NCBI RefSeq assembly: GCF_000519045.1
Contig: NZ_KI912532.1
Span: forward strand, 3,563,227 to 3,627,226
Length of the DNA: 64,000 nucleotides
From: Dechloromonas agitata is5
GTDB taxonomy: Bacteria; Pseudomonadota; Gammaproteobacteria; Burkholderiales; Rhodocyclaceae
Reading direction: 5' to 3'
The first letter of the stretch is position 1, and each line of letters opens with the position of its first letter. A model generated the notes under the pieces. The model did no database searches. It was given only the letters and a program-made list of their open reading frames with translations, and had not been told where the DNA came from. The translations under genes and the position numbers were made by a program. Of this stretch, positions 17,605 through 29,356 are shown in pieces.

Positions 17605-17668
17605 CCTATTCACTCCGCGAAAATGATACGAAACGGCCAGAAGCCTCGAATAAGTTACCGTTTCACAT

Positions 17669-17694
17669 GCTAAGGGGGCTTTCGCCCCCTTAGC
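17669..17694. other. Strong hairpin between nirS and the next gene
   Basis: GCTAAGGGGGC, loop TTTC, GCCCCCTTAGC form a perfect 11-bp stem in the 123-bp gap downstream of nirS. No T-run follows on the nirS strand. It could stabilise the nirS transcript end or partly terminate it, giving more nirS than downstream mRNA (inference). Confidence 0.7.
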
Positions 17695-17727
17695 CTTGCC
17701 AAAAATCAAACAATCAGCAATTGAATA

Positions 17728-19410
17728 TTAGTAGATATCGTGCTGAGTGTTATAGACGTTGAACTTGCCGGTCGGCGTAATCATCTTCGGATCGGTGATC
17801 ACCTTCTTGACCTTCAGCGTCGCGTCGTCATAGACCACGACAGCAGACTGGTCGGTCTTGCCACCCCACAGAGAGATCCAGACTTCCTTGCCGTCAGCCG
17901 AGTATTCCGGATGGACGGCGCGCTTGACGGCCTTGGTCGGCGGCAGGCCGGAGTCCTTGGCGACGTTCAGGACGGCCTTCGGCTTGGACAGGTCAGCCAT
18001 ATCCCACACGGCGACGGACTCAGCCAGATCCTTGTCCGGGTTCTGCGGTGCGTCAGCCCAGAAATGCTTGGACTTCGGATGGGTCTTGACGAACAGGTTG
18101 CCCGGCACGTGCTTGATTTCCTGGACGACCTTCCAGTTGTACTCCTTGTACTTGGCGAACTTCTTGTCGTCGGACGGCGTGGAAATCAGGGTCACGACAT
18201 CGGCACCAAGGTGACCGGTCGCCCAGACCGGACCAAACTTCGGATGCACGAAGTTGGCACCACGACCCGGGTGCGGGATCTTGGCGACATCGACCAGCGC
18301 GGCCAGCTTGCCGGTCTTGGTGTCGACCGCAGCGATCTTGTTGGAGGCGTTGGCCGCCACCAGGAAGTAACGCTTGGAAGCATCCCAGCCACCGTCATGC
18401 AGGAACTTGGCGGAAGCGATGGTGGTGGTCTTCAGGTTTTCGATGTCGGAGTAATCGACCAGCAGGATCTGGCCGGTTTCCTTGATGTTGACCACCCATT
18501 CCGGCTTGATGAACGAAGCGACGATGGAGGCAACGCGCGGTTCCGGATGGTATTCGCCATCGACGGTCATGCCACGGGTGGAAACGACCTTGCGCGGCTT
18601 CAGGGTGTCGCCGTCCATGATCACGTACTGGGGCGGCCAGTAGGAGCCAGCGATGGCGTACTTGTCTTCGAAGCCCTTGAACTTGGAGGTATCGACCGAG
18701 CGGGCGTCGAAGCCAATCTTGACTTCAGCCACGACAGCCGGTTTTTCCATCCACAGGTCGATCAGGCTCAGGCGACCGTCGCGACCGATAACGTAGACAT
18801 AGCGGCCGGAAGCGGACAGGCGGGAAATGTGAACAGCATAGCCGGTCTTGACGATGGAACGGATTTCCTTGGTATCGCCGTCGATCAGGGCCACTTCACC
18901 GGTATCACGCAGGGTGACCGAGAAGATGTTGTTCAAGTTGAAGTTGTTCATCTGCTTCTTCGGACGCTGGTCAACCGGAACGATGACCTTCCAGGAATCC
19001 AGGGTTTCCTTGAAGCTGTACTCAGGCGGCACATCCGGGGTGTTCTGGATGTAGCGGGCCATCAGGTTGATTTCTTCCTTGGTCAGGATGTCGTCGAAGT
19101 TCACCATGCCACCGTCGGTGCCGTAGCCGATGATCTTTTCCAGACGCTGCTGACCGAGCTTCAGCGTACCGCCTTCGGTGACGTTGCCGTCCTTGTCCTT
19201 CTTGCTCCAGTGCGGCTCCAGGTTCTTGCCCGTGGCGCCCTTGCGCAGCACGCCGTGGCAACCGGCGCAACGCTCGAAGTAGATTTTTTTGGCCTGTTCC
19301 TTTTCGGCAGCGGTCATCGCCGGTGCCGGCTTGGCTTCGTCAGCGAAAGCCGAACCCATGGCGGCCGCCATGGCAGTCAATGCAAGCATCCCCACAAAAG
19401 ATTTCTTCAT
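17728..19410 (-). CDS. nirS: NirS, cytochrome cd1 nitrite reductase
   Basis: This 560-residue periplasmic enzyme reduces nitrite to nitric oxide. The signal peptide runs to about residue 23 (AFADEAKP). The heme c site CAGCH is at about 48-52, followed by GVLRKGATGKNLEP. The eight-bladed d1 domain fills about 150-560, with conserved histidines in LHDGGWDASKRYF and IPHPGRGANFVHP, the usual active-site pair. The length matches known NirS. Start and ribosome site (GAGAGGAAAG before the ATG) are clear. A perfect FNR/DNR-type box lies about 85 bp upstream. Confidence 0.98.
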   Translation of the reverse strand: MKKSFVGMLALTAMAAAMGSAFADEAKPAPAMTAAEKEQAKKIYFERCAGCHGVLRKGATGKNLEPHWSKKDKDGNVTEGGTLKLGQQRLEKIIGYGTDGGMVNFDDILTKEEINLMARYIQNTPDVPPEYSFKETLDSWKVIVPVDQRPKKQMNNFNLNNIFSVTLRDTGEVALIDGDTKEIRSIVKTGYAVHISRLSASGRYVYVIGRDGRLSLIDLWMEKPAVVAEVKIGFDARSVDTSKFKGFEDKYAIAGSYWPPQYVIMDGDTLKPRKVVSTRGMTVDGEYHPEPRVASIVASFIKPEWVVNIKETGQILLVDYSDIENLKTTTIASAKFLHDGGWDASKRYFLVAANASNKIAAVDTKTGKLAALVDVAKIPHPGRGANFVHPKFGPVWATGHLGADVVTLISTPSDDKKFAKYKEYNWKVVQEIKHVPGNLFVKTHPKSKHFWADAPQNPDKDLAESVAVWDMADLSKPKAVLNVAKDSGLPPTKAVKRAVHPEYSADGKEVWISLWGGKTDQSAVVVYDDATLKVKKVITDPKMITPTGKFNVYNTQHDIY

Positions 19411-19494
19411 CTTTCCTCTCCTAGAAAAAAATTGGTCGCGCCTAAGCCCCCAACGCGATAGACGATAGGTTGCGCTTCAAACAACACACCATCT

Positions 19495-19508
19495 TTGATG
19501 CCCATCAA
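19495..19508 (-). promoter_or_regulatory. nirS: FNR/DNR-type box of the nirS promoter
   Basis: TTGAT-GCCC-ATCAA is a perfect match to the FNR/DNR consensus. Its centre lies about 91 bp upstream of the nirS ATG, a typical place for anaerobic/NO-dependent activation of nirS. Since it is palindromic it could also affect the divergent methyltransferase gene. Confidence 0.85.
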
Positions 19509-19531
19509 GATTTCCAAGGCATCAGAAAATG

Positions 19532-19545
19532 TTGATATTCAACAA
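19532..19545 (+). promoter_or_regulatory. Imperfect FNR/DNR-type box upstream of cobA
   Basis: TTGAT-ATTC-AACAA matches 9 of 10 consensus positions. It lies 24 bp from the nirS box and about 123 bp upstream of the cobA ATG. No well-spaced -10 was identified, so which gene it serves is uncertain. Confidence 0.5.
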
Positions 19546-19667
19546 TTTCAACCAAATGACTAGTTCAACACCGCTTTTGTACTATCCACCTTAAAATTCC
19601 TTGACACGCACTATTGGCAGCCGCGGCGAGGGGCATTAGGATGGCCGCCCAAAGGCAAAGGGAAACA

Positions 19668-20432
19668 ATGAACACTCCATCGAAACTTCAAGGTGGCAAG
19701 GTCTGGCTGGTTGGCGCCGGCCCCGGCGACCCCGAACTTCTGACGCTGAAGGCAGCACGCCTGATTTCTCAGGCCGACGCCATCGTGTATGACCATCTGG
19801 TCGGCAACGGCATCATGGACCTGGCCCGCGGCGACGCGCGGATCGTCTACGCAGGCAAGGAATCCTCGAAACACACCATGCCGCAGGAGGACATCAACCA
19901 GCTACTGGTCGAACTCGCTCGCGAGGGCCTGTCCGTCGTCCGCCTGAAGGGCGGCGACCCCTTCATCTTCGGGCGCGGCGGCGAGGAACTCGAAACACTG
20001 GCGGCCTCCGGCATTCCTTTCGAAGTCGTGCCGGGTGTCACGGCAGCCGCCGGTTGCGGCGCCTATTCCGGCTTTCCGCTCACCCACCGCGAACACGCCC
20101 AGGCCGTCACCTTCGTCACCGGCCACCTCAAGGACGACACCGTGAACCTGGACTGGCCCGCCCTGGCGCGCCCCTGCCACACCGTCGTCTTCTACATGGG
20201 CATCGGTGCGGCGCGCGAAATCTGCCGCCAGATGATCGATCATGGCCTGCCATCGACGACGCCCGCCGCCGTCGTGCGCAACGGCACGCAAGCCGACCAG
20301 CGCACCCTGCTCGCCACGCTCGGCACACTGCCCCAGCGGATCGAGGAATCGGGCATCAAGCCGCCGGCCCTGATCATCGTCGGCAGCGTCGTCAGCCTGC
20401 ACGAGAAACTGAGCTGGTTCGAGAAGCAATGA
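19668..20432 (+). CDS. cobA: Uroporphyrinogen-III C-methyltransferase (CobA/NirE type)
   Basis: The ATG at 19668 (AAAGGGAAACA upstream) gives 254 residues; an ATG at 19641 is possible but less likely. The SUMT signature is complete: VWLVGAGPGDPELLTLKA at the N-terminus, then LKGGDPFIFGRGGEE and PGVTAAAG. It transfers two methyl groups from SAM to make precorrin-2, the precursor of siroheme and heme d1. Divergence from nirS across shared FNR/DNR-type sites suggests it works as the nirE of this cluster (inference). Confidence 0.93.
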   Translation: MNTPSKLQGGKVWLVGAGPGDPELLTLKAARLISQADAIVYDHLVGNGIMDLARGDARIVYAGKESSKHTMPQEDINQLLVELAREGLSVVRLKGGDPFIFGRGGEELETLAASGIPFEVVPGVTAAAGCGAYSGFPLTHREHAQAVTFVTGHLKDDTVNLDWPALARPCHTVVFYMGIGAAREICRQMIDHGLPSTTPAAVVRNGTQADQRTLLATLGTLPQRIEESGIKPPALIIVGSVVSLHEKLSWFEKQ

Positions 20433-20827
20433 GGTATTTCTGCCTGCTCGCCGCACTCTTCGCGCTGCCGGCCCACGCCTATACGCCGGGCGAACTGCGC
20501 GGCGACTGCCAGGCAGCGGAAGAGCTGTACGCCAACCAGAAAAACAGCGACCCCTTCCAGTCGATTCGCAGCGCGCGCTGTATCGCCTACGTCGCCGGCT
20601 TCGCCGATGGCTACGCGGTGAGCGACTACCTTGCCGGCCAGGTCGGCATGAAGCTCAATGCCTTCTGCTTGCCGAACGACCCGGATCTGTCCCGGCGCCT
20701 GGTGCGCGCCGTGACCATCCACGTCGAACGCGTACCGCCGAATACGACGATGAGTACCGCGACACTGGTTGCCGGTGCGCTGGCCAAGGCCTTCCCCTGC
20801 ACGGAATCGCTTGAACCGAAGAAGTGA
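20429..20827 (+). CDS. Small secreted Rap1a/Tai-like protein
   Basis: This protein of 132 residues has a signal peptide (MRYFCLLAALFALPAHA). Four further cysteines fit the Rap1a/Tai immunity-type pattern: GDCQAAEELY, ARCIAYVAGFADG, NAFCLPND and AFPCTE. Members of this fold include type VI secretion immunity proteins, but many are orphan periplasmic proteins, and no effector gene is nearby. It overlaps cobA as ATGA, so it is co-translated with it. Its function here is unknown. Confidence 0.75.
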   Translation: MRYFCLLAALFALPAHAYTPGELRGDCQAAEELYANQKNSDPFQSIRSARCIAYVAGFADGYAVSDYLAGQVGMKLNAFCLPNDPDLSRRLVRAVTIHVERVPPNTTMSTATLVAGALAKAFPCTESLEPKK

Positions 20828-20839
20828 TTCAGGGATAAT
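20811..20839 (+). promoter_or_regulatory. Promoter of tRNA-Leu
   Basis: A -35 TTGAAC (20811-20816) and a -10 GATAAT (20834-20839) are separated by exactly 17 bp and end 13 bp before the mature tRNA. The -35 lies inside the last codons of the preceding gene. Confidence 0.65.
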
Positions 20840-20852
20840 CCGGCCTCCACTC

Positions 20853-20937
20853 GCCCCGGTGGCGGAATCGGTAGACGCAGCGGATTCAAAATCCGCCGCC
20901 GAAAGGTGTGCCAGTTCGAGTCTGGCCCGGGGCACCA
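20853..20937 (+). tRNA. tRNA-Leu (anticodon CAA)
   Basis: This 85-nt class II tRNA has acceptor stem GCCCCGG paired with CCGGGGC, followed by A and an encoded CCA. The anticodon stem GCGGA/TCCGC encloses loop TTCAAAA, giving anticodon CAA, which reads UUG. A long variable arm and the T-loop GTTCGAGTC are present. Confidence 0.97.
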
Positions 20938-20949
20938 GTTACGACAAAT

Positions 20950-20977
20950 CGGCTTTCCTGCGGGAAAGCCGTTTTTG
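20950..20977 (+). terminator. Terminator after tRNA-Leu
   Basis: CGGCTTTCC, loop TGC plus one G, GGAAAGCCG, then TTTTTG form a typical rho-independent terminator 12 bp after the tRNA, before the queA ribosome site. Confidence 0.85.
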
Positions 20978-21004
20978 TTTGCCGATTGGCCAGGAGCCTG
21001 CCCC

Positions 21005-22048
21005 ATGTCGCTGACCGTCGACGACTTCGATTTCGACCTCCCCCCTGAATTGATCGCCCAGCACCCTGCGCCCGAGCGCGGTGGCAGCCGCCTGCTGCAT
21101 GTCCACGGCATGCGGCACGACGACCTGCGCTTTGCCGACCTGCCCGGCTTGCTGAAAGCGGGCGACCTGCTCGTCTTCAACGACACCAAGGTGATCAAGG
21201 CGCGCTTTTTCGGCCGCAAGGAAACCGGCGGCCAGGTCGAGATCATGCTCGAACGCATCGTCGACGCGACGCAGGCCATTTGCCAGATCCGCGCCAGCAA
21301 GGCGCCCAAGCCGGGCAGCCGGTTGATCCTGGCCGACGCTTTCACGGTCACGATGAGCGGCCGGGCCGGCGCCGACGGCGACTTCTTCGTGCTCGAACTG
21401 GCCGAGGGCGGGGACTTCTGGGAACTGGCCGAACGCTACGGCAAGCTGCCGCTGCCCCCCTACATCGCGCACCCCGCCGAGGACGCCGACGAAACCCGCT
21501 ACCAGACGGTCTATGCCCGCCAGCCGGGTGCCGTGGCGGCACCGACGGCGGGCCTGCATTTCGACGACGCGATGCTCGACACGCTGCGCCGACAGGGCAT
21601 CGCGACCGCCTTCCTGACCCTGCATGTCGGCGCCGGCACCTACCGCCCGATGCGTGTCGAAAAAATCGTCGACCACCGCATGCACAGCGAACGTTTCGAG
21701 ATTCCGCAAGCGACCGCCGAGGCGATCGCCGCAACGCGTGCCGCTGGCGGCCGGGTGATCGCCGTCGGCACGACCAGCCTGCGCGCCCTCGAATCGGCAG
21801 CGGCGGCAAACGGCATGGTGCGGGTCGGCGGCGCCGAGACGGATATCTTCATCACGCCCGGCTACCGCTTCCAGGTCGTCGACCGGCTGATCACCAATTT
21901 CCACCTGCCGAAATCGACGCTGCTCATGCTGGTCTCGGCCTTCGCCGGCTACGACGCCATCCGCGCCGCCTACGCCCATGCCGTCGCCGAGCGCTATCGC
22001 TTCTTCAGCTACGGCGACGCGATGCTGCTCGAGCCGGCTCAGGAATAA
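21005..22048 (+). CDS. queA: QueA, S-adenosylmethionine:tRNA ribosyltransferase-isomerase
   Basis: The ATG at 21005 ([21 protein letters not shown]) with CAGGAGCC upstream is chosen; a longer frame would run back into the tRNA. The protein has 347 residues, normal for QueA. Landmarks are [28 protein letters not shown] and [20 protein letters not shown]. It makes epoxyqueuosine in tRNA from preQ1 and SAM. The usual partner tgt lies 8.7 kb away, beyond a metal-efflux operon. The last 10 bases overlap the end of the convergent DUF411 gene. Confidence 0.96.
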   Translation: MSLTVDDFDFDLPPELIAQHPAPERGGSRLLHVHGMRHDDLRFADLPGLLKAGDLLVFNDTKVIKARFFGRKETGGQVEIMLERIVDATQAICQIRASKAPKPGSRLILADAFTVTMSGRAGADGDFFVLELAEGGDFWELAERYGKLPLPPYIAHPAEDADETRYQTVYARQPGAVAAPTAGLHFDDAMLDTLRRQGIATAFLTLHVGAGTYRPMRVEKIVDHRMHSERFEIPQATAEAIAATRAAGGRVIAVGTTSLRALESAAAANGMVRVGGAETDIFITPGYRFQVVDRLITNFHLPKSTLLMLVSAFAGYDAIRAAYAHAVAERYRFFSYGDAMLLEPAQE

Positions 22049-22503
22049 CGCTTGAAGATGGCCGCCCCACCGTTGCGGGCAATCAGCAGGACGTTATAGG
22101 GATCACGCCGGCCACCGTAGGCCGGGCCATCCATCCCCGGCGAGCCAACCGGCATCCCGGGCACCGCCAGGCCAAGAGCCTGCGGCCTTTCGGCCAGCAG
22201 GCGGCGAATATCGGCGGCCGGCACATGCCCTTCGATGACATAGCCGCCGACCCGTGCCGTGTGGCAGGAAGCATAGGCCTCCGGCATACCGAGGCGGCGA
22301 CGGGCCACGTCGTTGCCCTCCTCGAAGGTACGAACCGTAAAACCAGCCGCTTCGAGATGGGCGATCCAGTCGTGGCAGCAACCGCACTGCGGATCCTTCC
22401 ACACCTCGATCAGGGTTCCTGCCGGCTTGGCCAGCGCCGGCCAGGCGGCGGCCAGCAGCGTAGCGCCGATCAGCCGGCGGCGGTGTATCGCGATATCACG
22501 CAT
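22039..22503 (-). CDS. DUF411 (CopG-like) periplasmic metal-binding protein
   Basis: The start [13 protein letters not shown] at 22503 has GGAGAAG before it; an ATG at 22524 is also in frame. The protein has about 154 residues with an export signal (twin Arg followed by [15 protein letters not shown]). The conserved DUF411 core reads [13 protein letters not shown], with more cysteine/histidine in [19 protein letters not shown]. Members are linked to copper resistance. It is the last gene of the leftward metal-efflux operon. Confidence 0.87.
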   Translation of the reverse strand: MRDIAIHRRRLIGATLLAAAWPALAKPAGTLIEVWKDPQCGCCHDWIAHLEAAGFTVRTFEEGNDVARRRLGMPEAYASCHTARVGGYVIEGHVPAADIRRLLAERPQALGLAVPGMPVGSPGMDGPAYGGRRDPYNVLLIARNGGAAIFKRYS

Positions 22504-22520
22504 GATCTTCTCCCCGGCCA

Positions 22521-22898
22521 TCACGGCGCAACGGCGCGAGCCTGCAAGGTCTTCTGCACCAGGCCGTCGACCTGGAGCAGCAGCTTGGCCCCCGCCGTCA
22601 GGCTACCCTGGCCCTCCAGCCGATTACCCCCGGCGGGTTGCAGGCGGATCTCCTGCTTGGCCGTTCCGGCCAACACGGTCAGCTTGCCGCGGGCCGCCGC
22701 CGTGTCGAGGGGCTGGCCATGGTTGGTGGCATGAACGACCACCTTGCCGCCCTGGCCGACGATTTCAAACTGCGCCTCGCCGGCCTCGGCGACGATGCCG
22801 CCGAACTGCGGCTTGCCGTGATCAGCATGGCTCCAGGCGGGCAACGCCGGGGCGGCGAGAGCAGCCGCGAAAAGGGTCAGAATGAGCGATTTTTTCAT
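22521..22898 (-). CDS. Small periplasmic protein of the metal-efflux operon
   Basis: This 125-residue protein has a signal peptide (MKKSLILTLFAAALAAPALPA) and a short metal-binding-like start SHADHGKPQFGG at the mature N-terminus. The rest is a predicted beta-rich domain with no family I can name with certainty. It lies 23 bases after the RND pump gene. A periplasmic metal-chaperone role is inference from position and the His/Asp start. Confidence 0.75.
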   Translation of the reverse strand: MKKSLILTLFAAALAAPALPAWSHADHGKPQFGGIVAEAGEAQFEIVGQGGKVVVHATNHGQPLDTAAARGKLTVLAGTAKQEIRLQPAGGNRLEGQGSLTAGAKLLLQVDGLVQKTLQARAVAP

Positions 22899-22921
22899 GA
22901 GGTTTCTCCAGACAGGTTGAA

Positions 22922-26050
<3,129 letters not shown>

Positions 26051-26059
26051 GGCGGGCTC

Positions 26060-27172
26060 CTATCGAATCTGGGCGAGCAGGCTGGCGCCCTGCACCACCA
26101 CCCGCTCACCGGCTTGCAGACCGCCGGTCACCAGCACGCGCACGCCATCCAGCGGCTCGCTGCGCACCACGCGCGCCGTGAAACGCTCGGGCGCCGTCTT
26201 GACCCAGACAACGACCTGGTTTGCCGTATTGCGTGTCAACGCCGAGGCCGGCACGGGCAAGCCCTGGACAGTCGACTTAAGGCGCACCTGCACCTTGACC
26301 GGCTGGCCGAGCGGTAAGGTGAGGCCGGCACCGGCCGCATGGTTTTCGAAAATCAGCGGCAAGGCCTGTTCCCGCAGGCGGCGCGGCGCCCCGACGTAAC
26401 TCAGCGGCACCGCCTGGTCGCCGACCGCCACCGTCGCCGACGCGATCTGGTCGAGCGGAATGGGGTCGAAGGCGGTAGCTTCAATATGCAGGCTGTCCGG
26501 GTCGATGACCTCGAAGATCAATTCCTTCGGTTCGACCACCTGGCCGACCATGGCATTGCTCGCCGCCAGCACGCCGCCGACCGGCGCAACCAGCGCCTCA
26601 CGCCCCGACAGACCACCGCCAACTGCACCCAGCCGGCCCTTCAGGCTGGCCACTTCGCTCTCGGCGGCATCGATATCCTTCTTTGGCACCGTATCGGCCA
26701 GTTCGCGCAGACGGTTCAGGCGTTTCTCGGCCAGGCCGAGGCTGGCCTTCAGCTCGGCCAGCAGCGCGGCCTGGTTGGCCCGTTCGATGGCACCGGAGGC
26801 CGGCACCACCCAGGCCAGGACGTCGCCCTTCTTCACCTTGCTGCCCGCCGCCGGCAGGCCATGCACCCCGGCCGGCTCGATGCGCCCGGGAATCATCGCC
26901 TGCACCCGGCCGCCGAGATGCGGGTCCATGATCACCCGGCCCGGCAATTCGAGGGATTTCGGCAGGCTCTCCACCGCGACGCGTCGGGTCAGGACAGCCA
27001 TGCCGCGCTGCGCCGACTTGGGCACGAATACCGTGCCGTCCGGCAGGCGTTGCGCCTGGTTGCCCGGCACGACGAAGGATGGCTTTTCATCGCCATGGTC
27101 GTGTCCTTCGTGGGCGAAGACCGGGCCGAGCGCGACGCCGCACAGGCCCATCATCAACAGGGTGCGCTTCAT
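26060..27172 (-). CDS. RND periplasmic adaptor (CusB/CzcB-like)
   Basis: The start MKRTLLMMGLCGVAL at 27172 gives 370 residues. After the signal peptide a histidine-rich stretch HEGHDHGDE suggests metal binding. Typical adaptor parts follow: a barrel-sandwich hybrid (LPGRVIMDPHLGGRVQAMIPG), a coiled-coil hairpin (about 140-200, with LGLAEKRLNRLRELADTVP) and a beta barrel. It overlaps the preceding gene as ATGA and lies 9 bases before the pump gene. Confidence 0.92.
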   Translation of the reverse strand: MKRTLLMMGLCGVALGPVFAHEGHDHGDEKPSFVVPGNQAQRLPDGTVFVPKSAQRGMAVLTRRVAVESLPKSLELPGRVIMDPHLGGRVQAMIPGRIEPAGVHGLPAAGSKVKKGDVLAWVVPASGAIERANQAALLAELKASLGLAEKRLNRLRELADTVPKKDIDAAESEVASLKGRLGAVGGGLSGREALVAPVGGVLAASNAMVGQVVEPKELIFEVIDPDSLHIEATAFDPIPLDQIASATVAVGDQAVPLSYVGAPRRLREQALPLIFENHAAGAGLTLPLGQPVKVQVRLKSTVQGLPVPASALTRNTANQVVVWVKTAPERFTARVVRSEPLDGVRVLVTGGLQAGERVVVQGASLLAQIR

Positions 27173-27666
27173 GCCCGGCCTCCTTTCACCTTGCGCCGCC
27201 ATAGCCAGAACAGGCCACCCAAGCCGGCAAGCGCCCCGGCGACGCCGACGGGCAGCACAGCGACCGAGCCGGCCGGTTGGTCAGTTGCGGTATCGACATG
27301 CAGTTCGGCGCTGAGCAGGTCGCTCTCCTCGCCGGCCATCAGGGTCAGGGCCAGCATGTGTTCGCCCGGCTGGCGCAGAGGGGCCAGCCAGGCAGCATCA
27401 TTGATCAGGTAATCACCGCGCTCCGGCCGGAAGACGGCGGGAACGGCCTGGCCGTTGGCCTCCACTTCCAGCCGGGCGGCCAGTACCGGTGCATTGCTGT
27501 CGGCCCGGTCGATGTACCAGGAGAGACCCTCGGCCTCCAGACGGCCGACTGCCTCGAAACTCTCGCTTTCGGCGACGGCAACCGGCATCGGCTGCGGCGC
27601 GGCGCCGGCCAGGCTGGCGACGAGCAGCCCGGCGAGGGCGAAAGGATGGGGGGAGTGATGCTTCAT
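27169..27666 (-). CDS. Membrane-anchored periplasmic protein of the metal-efflux operon
   Basis: The start MKHHSPHPFALAG at 27666 follows GAGGAAAACCGAC; the protein has 165 residues. It has a signal peptide, a beta-rich periplasmic part of about 100 residues (SWYIDRADSNAPVLAARLEV) and one C-terminal membrane helix (about 133-155) ending in WRRKVKGGRA. Proteins of this layout accompany heavy-metal RND genes, but I cannot name a function. It sits between the outer-membrane factor and the adaptor. Confidence 0.75.
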   Translation of the reverse strand: MKHHSPHPFALAGLLVASLAGAAPQPMPVAVAESESFEAVGRLEAEGLSWYIDRADSNAPVLAARLEVEANGQAVPAVFRPERGDYLINDAAWLAPLRQPGEHMLALTLMAGEESDLLSAELHVDTATDQPAGSVAVLPVGVAGALAGLGGLFWLWRRKVKGGRA

Positions 27667-27677
27667 GTCGGTTTTCC

Positions 27678-28055
27678 TCATTCCGGCAACAGGCCGAGCG
27701 CCTGGCGCAGTTGCGAGATGCCGAAGGCCAGCGCCAGACGCGCCCGGCCCAGGGCCTTGTCCGCCTCGACGGCCTCGGCCTCGATGCGCAGGCGGGTCGG
27801 CAGGTCGCTTTCGCCGAGGCGAAAGGATTTTTCGTAAAAGCCGCGGTTGTCGCGGGCCAGTTGTGCCCGCTCCTCGGCAGCTGCCAGTTGCAGGCGGGCT
27901 GCTGCCACCTGCAGGCGGAAGGCGGCGGCAGCGCGTTCAATGCGCTCCCGCTCGCGTTCCCGGCCGATTTCCGCTTCGATGGCTTCGGCATTGGCCGTGG
28001 CGACGCGCGCGTCATGGCGTGCCCCGCCCCCGAAGGGCAGGCGCAGCGACAACGC
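27678..28055 (-). pseudogene. C-terminal fragment of outer-membrane efflux factor (CusC/CzcC-like), cut by an IS
   Basis: The fragment encodes about 126 residues beginning ALSLRLPFGGGARHD and containing a long coiled helical part with FRLGESDLPTRLRIEAEA and GRARLALAFGISQLRQALG, typical of the second repeat of TolC-family proteins. Its N-terminal part is 1.3 kb away across the IS, in the same reading frame. It probably has no start of its own, although a TTG at 28052 exists. Confidence 0.88.
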
Positions 28056-28059
28056 CTAG

Positions 28060-28075
28060 CAGGCTGCTGAAATAC
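28060..28075 (+). repeat. IS left terminal inverted repeat
   Basis: CAGGCTGCTGAAATAC, 16 of 16 bases complementary to the right end. The outer flank CTAG (28056-28059) is the left copy of the presumed target duplication. Confidence 0.92.
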
Positions 28076-28153
28076 TTCCGCATCCTGTCGACGAAACAGC
28101 GGGTTTGATTGTTATAGAGATTCACCGAGATTACCGAGAGCACAAAGCGGATC

Positions 28154-29248
28154 ATGCGCGGAGCCGACACCTTCACCGAGAGTTTGTTTACGATGCGTCG
28201 CCTGGACGACTTTGTGCCGGCGCAGCACCCGTTGCGGCCGATCCGGGCGATGGTGAACCTGGCGCTCAAGGATATCGAGCCCCTGCTCAGCGGCATGTAT
28301 GCCGCCGACGTCAAAGGCGGTCGCCCCAGCATTGCCCCGGAGAAACTCCTGCGTGCCATGCTGCTGCAAATCTTCTACAGCATTCGCTCGGAACGGCAAT
28401 TGATGGAGCAGACCCAGTACAACCTGCTCTTTCGCTGGTTCATCGGCCTATCGATGGACGATGCAGTCTGGGTGCCCACCGTCTTCACCAAGAATCGCGA
28501 ACGCCTGATTGCCCACGATGCCGTGATCGAACTCTTCAATGCGGTACTGGCCATTGCCGAGAAGCAGAACTGGCTATCAGGCGAACATTTCAGTATCGAC
28601 GGCACGCTCATCCAGGCTTGGGCGGGACACAAGAGTTTCCTGCGCAAAGACGGCGGAGATGATGAAGGCGGCGGCAATTTCAAGGGCCAGTCACGCAGCA
28701 ATGACACCCACGCCTCGCGTACCGACCCGGATGCCCGACTGTACCGCAAGGGCAATACCGCCAGTGAGTTGCGCTACATGGGACACACCTTGAGCGACAA
28801 CCGCCACGGACTCATTGCCAGTGCGGTCGTGACCACGGCCGATGGCTATGCCGAGCGGGAAGTTGCCAAGGCCCTGATCGCCGATGCCCGCCAAGTCGCC
28901 GGCGAAACGGCTGAAATCACCCTTGGCGCGGACAAGGGCTACGATGCCCAGGAATTCATTGCGGCACTCATCGAACTGAATGTCATTCCCCATGTGGCGC
29001 AGAACACCAGCCATCGCCGTTCTGCCGTGCCGGACGACATTGCCGGCAGTGACGGTTACGCGATCTCCCAGCAAAAGCGCAAACTCATCGAACAGGGATT
29101 CGGCTGGGCCAAGTTCATTGGGCCGATACGCCAGGTGATGGTGCGCGGACTGGAGAAGGTCGATCAGTTGTTCGTGCTGACCATGGCCGCCTACAACCTG
29201 ACGCGCATGCGCTCCTTGGGAGCAATCCGTCCGCTGGGGGCAATATGA
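28154..29248 (+). CDS. IS5-family transposase
   Basis: This 364-residue protein has an N-terminal DUF772-type region (LFTMRRLDDFVPAQHPLRPI, then SERQLMEQTQYNLLFRWFIG) and a DDE catalytic domain. The three acidic residues are visible as FSIDGTL, LGADKGYDA and KLIEQGFGWAKF. The gene is uninterrupted and fills most of the element, so the transposase is probably functional. Confidence 0.93.
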   Translation: MRGADTFTESLFTMRRLDDFVPAQHPLRPIRAMVNLALKDIEPLLSGMYAADVKGGRPSIAPEKLLRAMLLQIFYSIRSERQLMEQTQYNLLFRWFIGLSMDDAVWVPTVFTKNRERLIAHDAVIELFNAVLAIAEKQNWLSGEHFSIDGTLIQAWAGHKSFLRKDGGDDEGGGNFKGQSRSNDTHASRTDPDARLYRKGNTASELRYMGHTLSDNRHGLIASAVVTTADGYAEREVAKALIADARQVAGETAEITLGADKGYDAQEFIAALIELNVIPHVAQNTSHRRSAVPDDIAGSDGYAISQQKRKLIEQGFGWAKFIGPIRQVMVRGLEKVDQLFVLTMAAYNLTRMRSLGAIRPLGAI

Positions 29249-29356
29249 TAGGAAAACACCTCGGAATCCCTGTAAAACACGTGCGAACGACCGAAAATCC
29301 GCTTCGCCTTACGAAAAACGACTCCGTTCCATGCCACCGTCTGCATTTGCAGGGCG

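Noticed and set aside
13934..19461. Long plus-strand frames opposite nirDL, nirF and nirS
   Set aside because: Same mirror effect of GC-rich coding sequence; the minus-strand genes have full domain motifs.
19614..19667. TTG or ATG starts upstream of the chosen cobA start
   Set aside because: The extra residues are low-complexity Ala/Arg/Gln, and AAAGGG lies just before the ATG at 19668.
20906..21004. An earlier start for queA
   Set aside because: It would lie inside the tRNA-Leu gene and its terminator; the ATG at 21005 has a good ribosome site and begins the conserved sequence.
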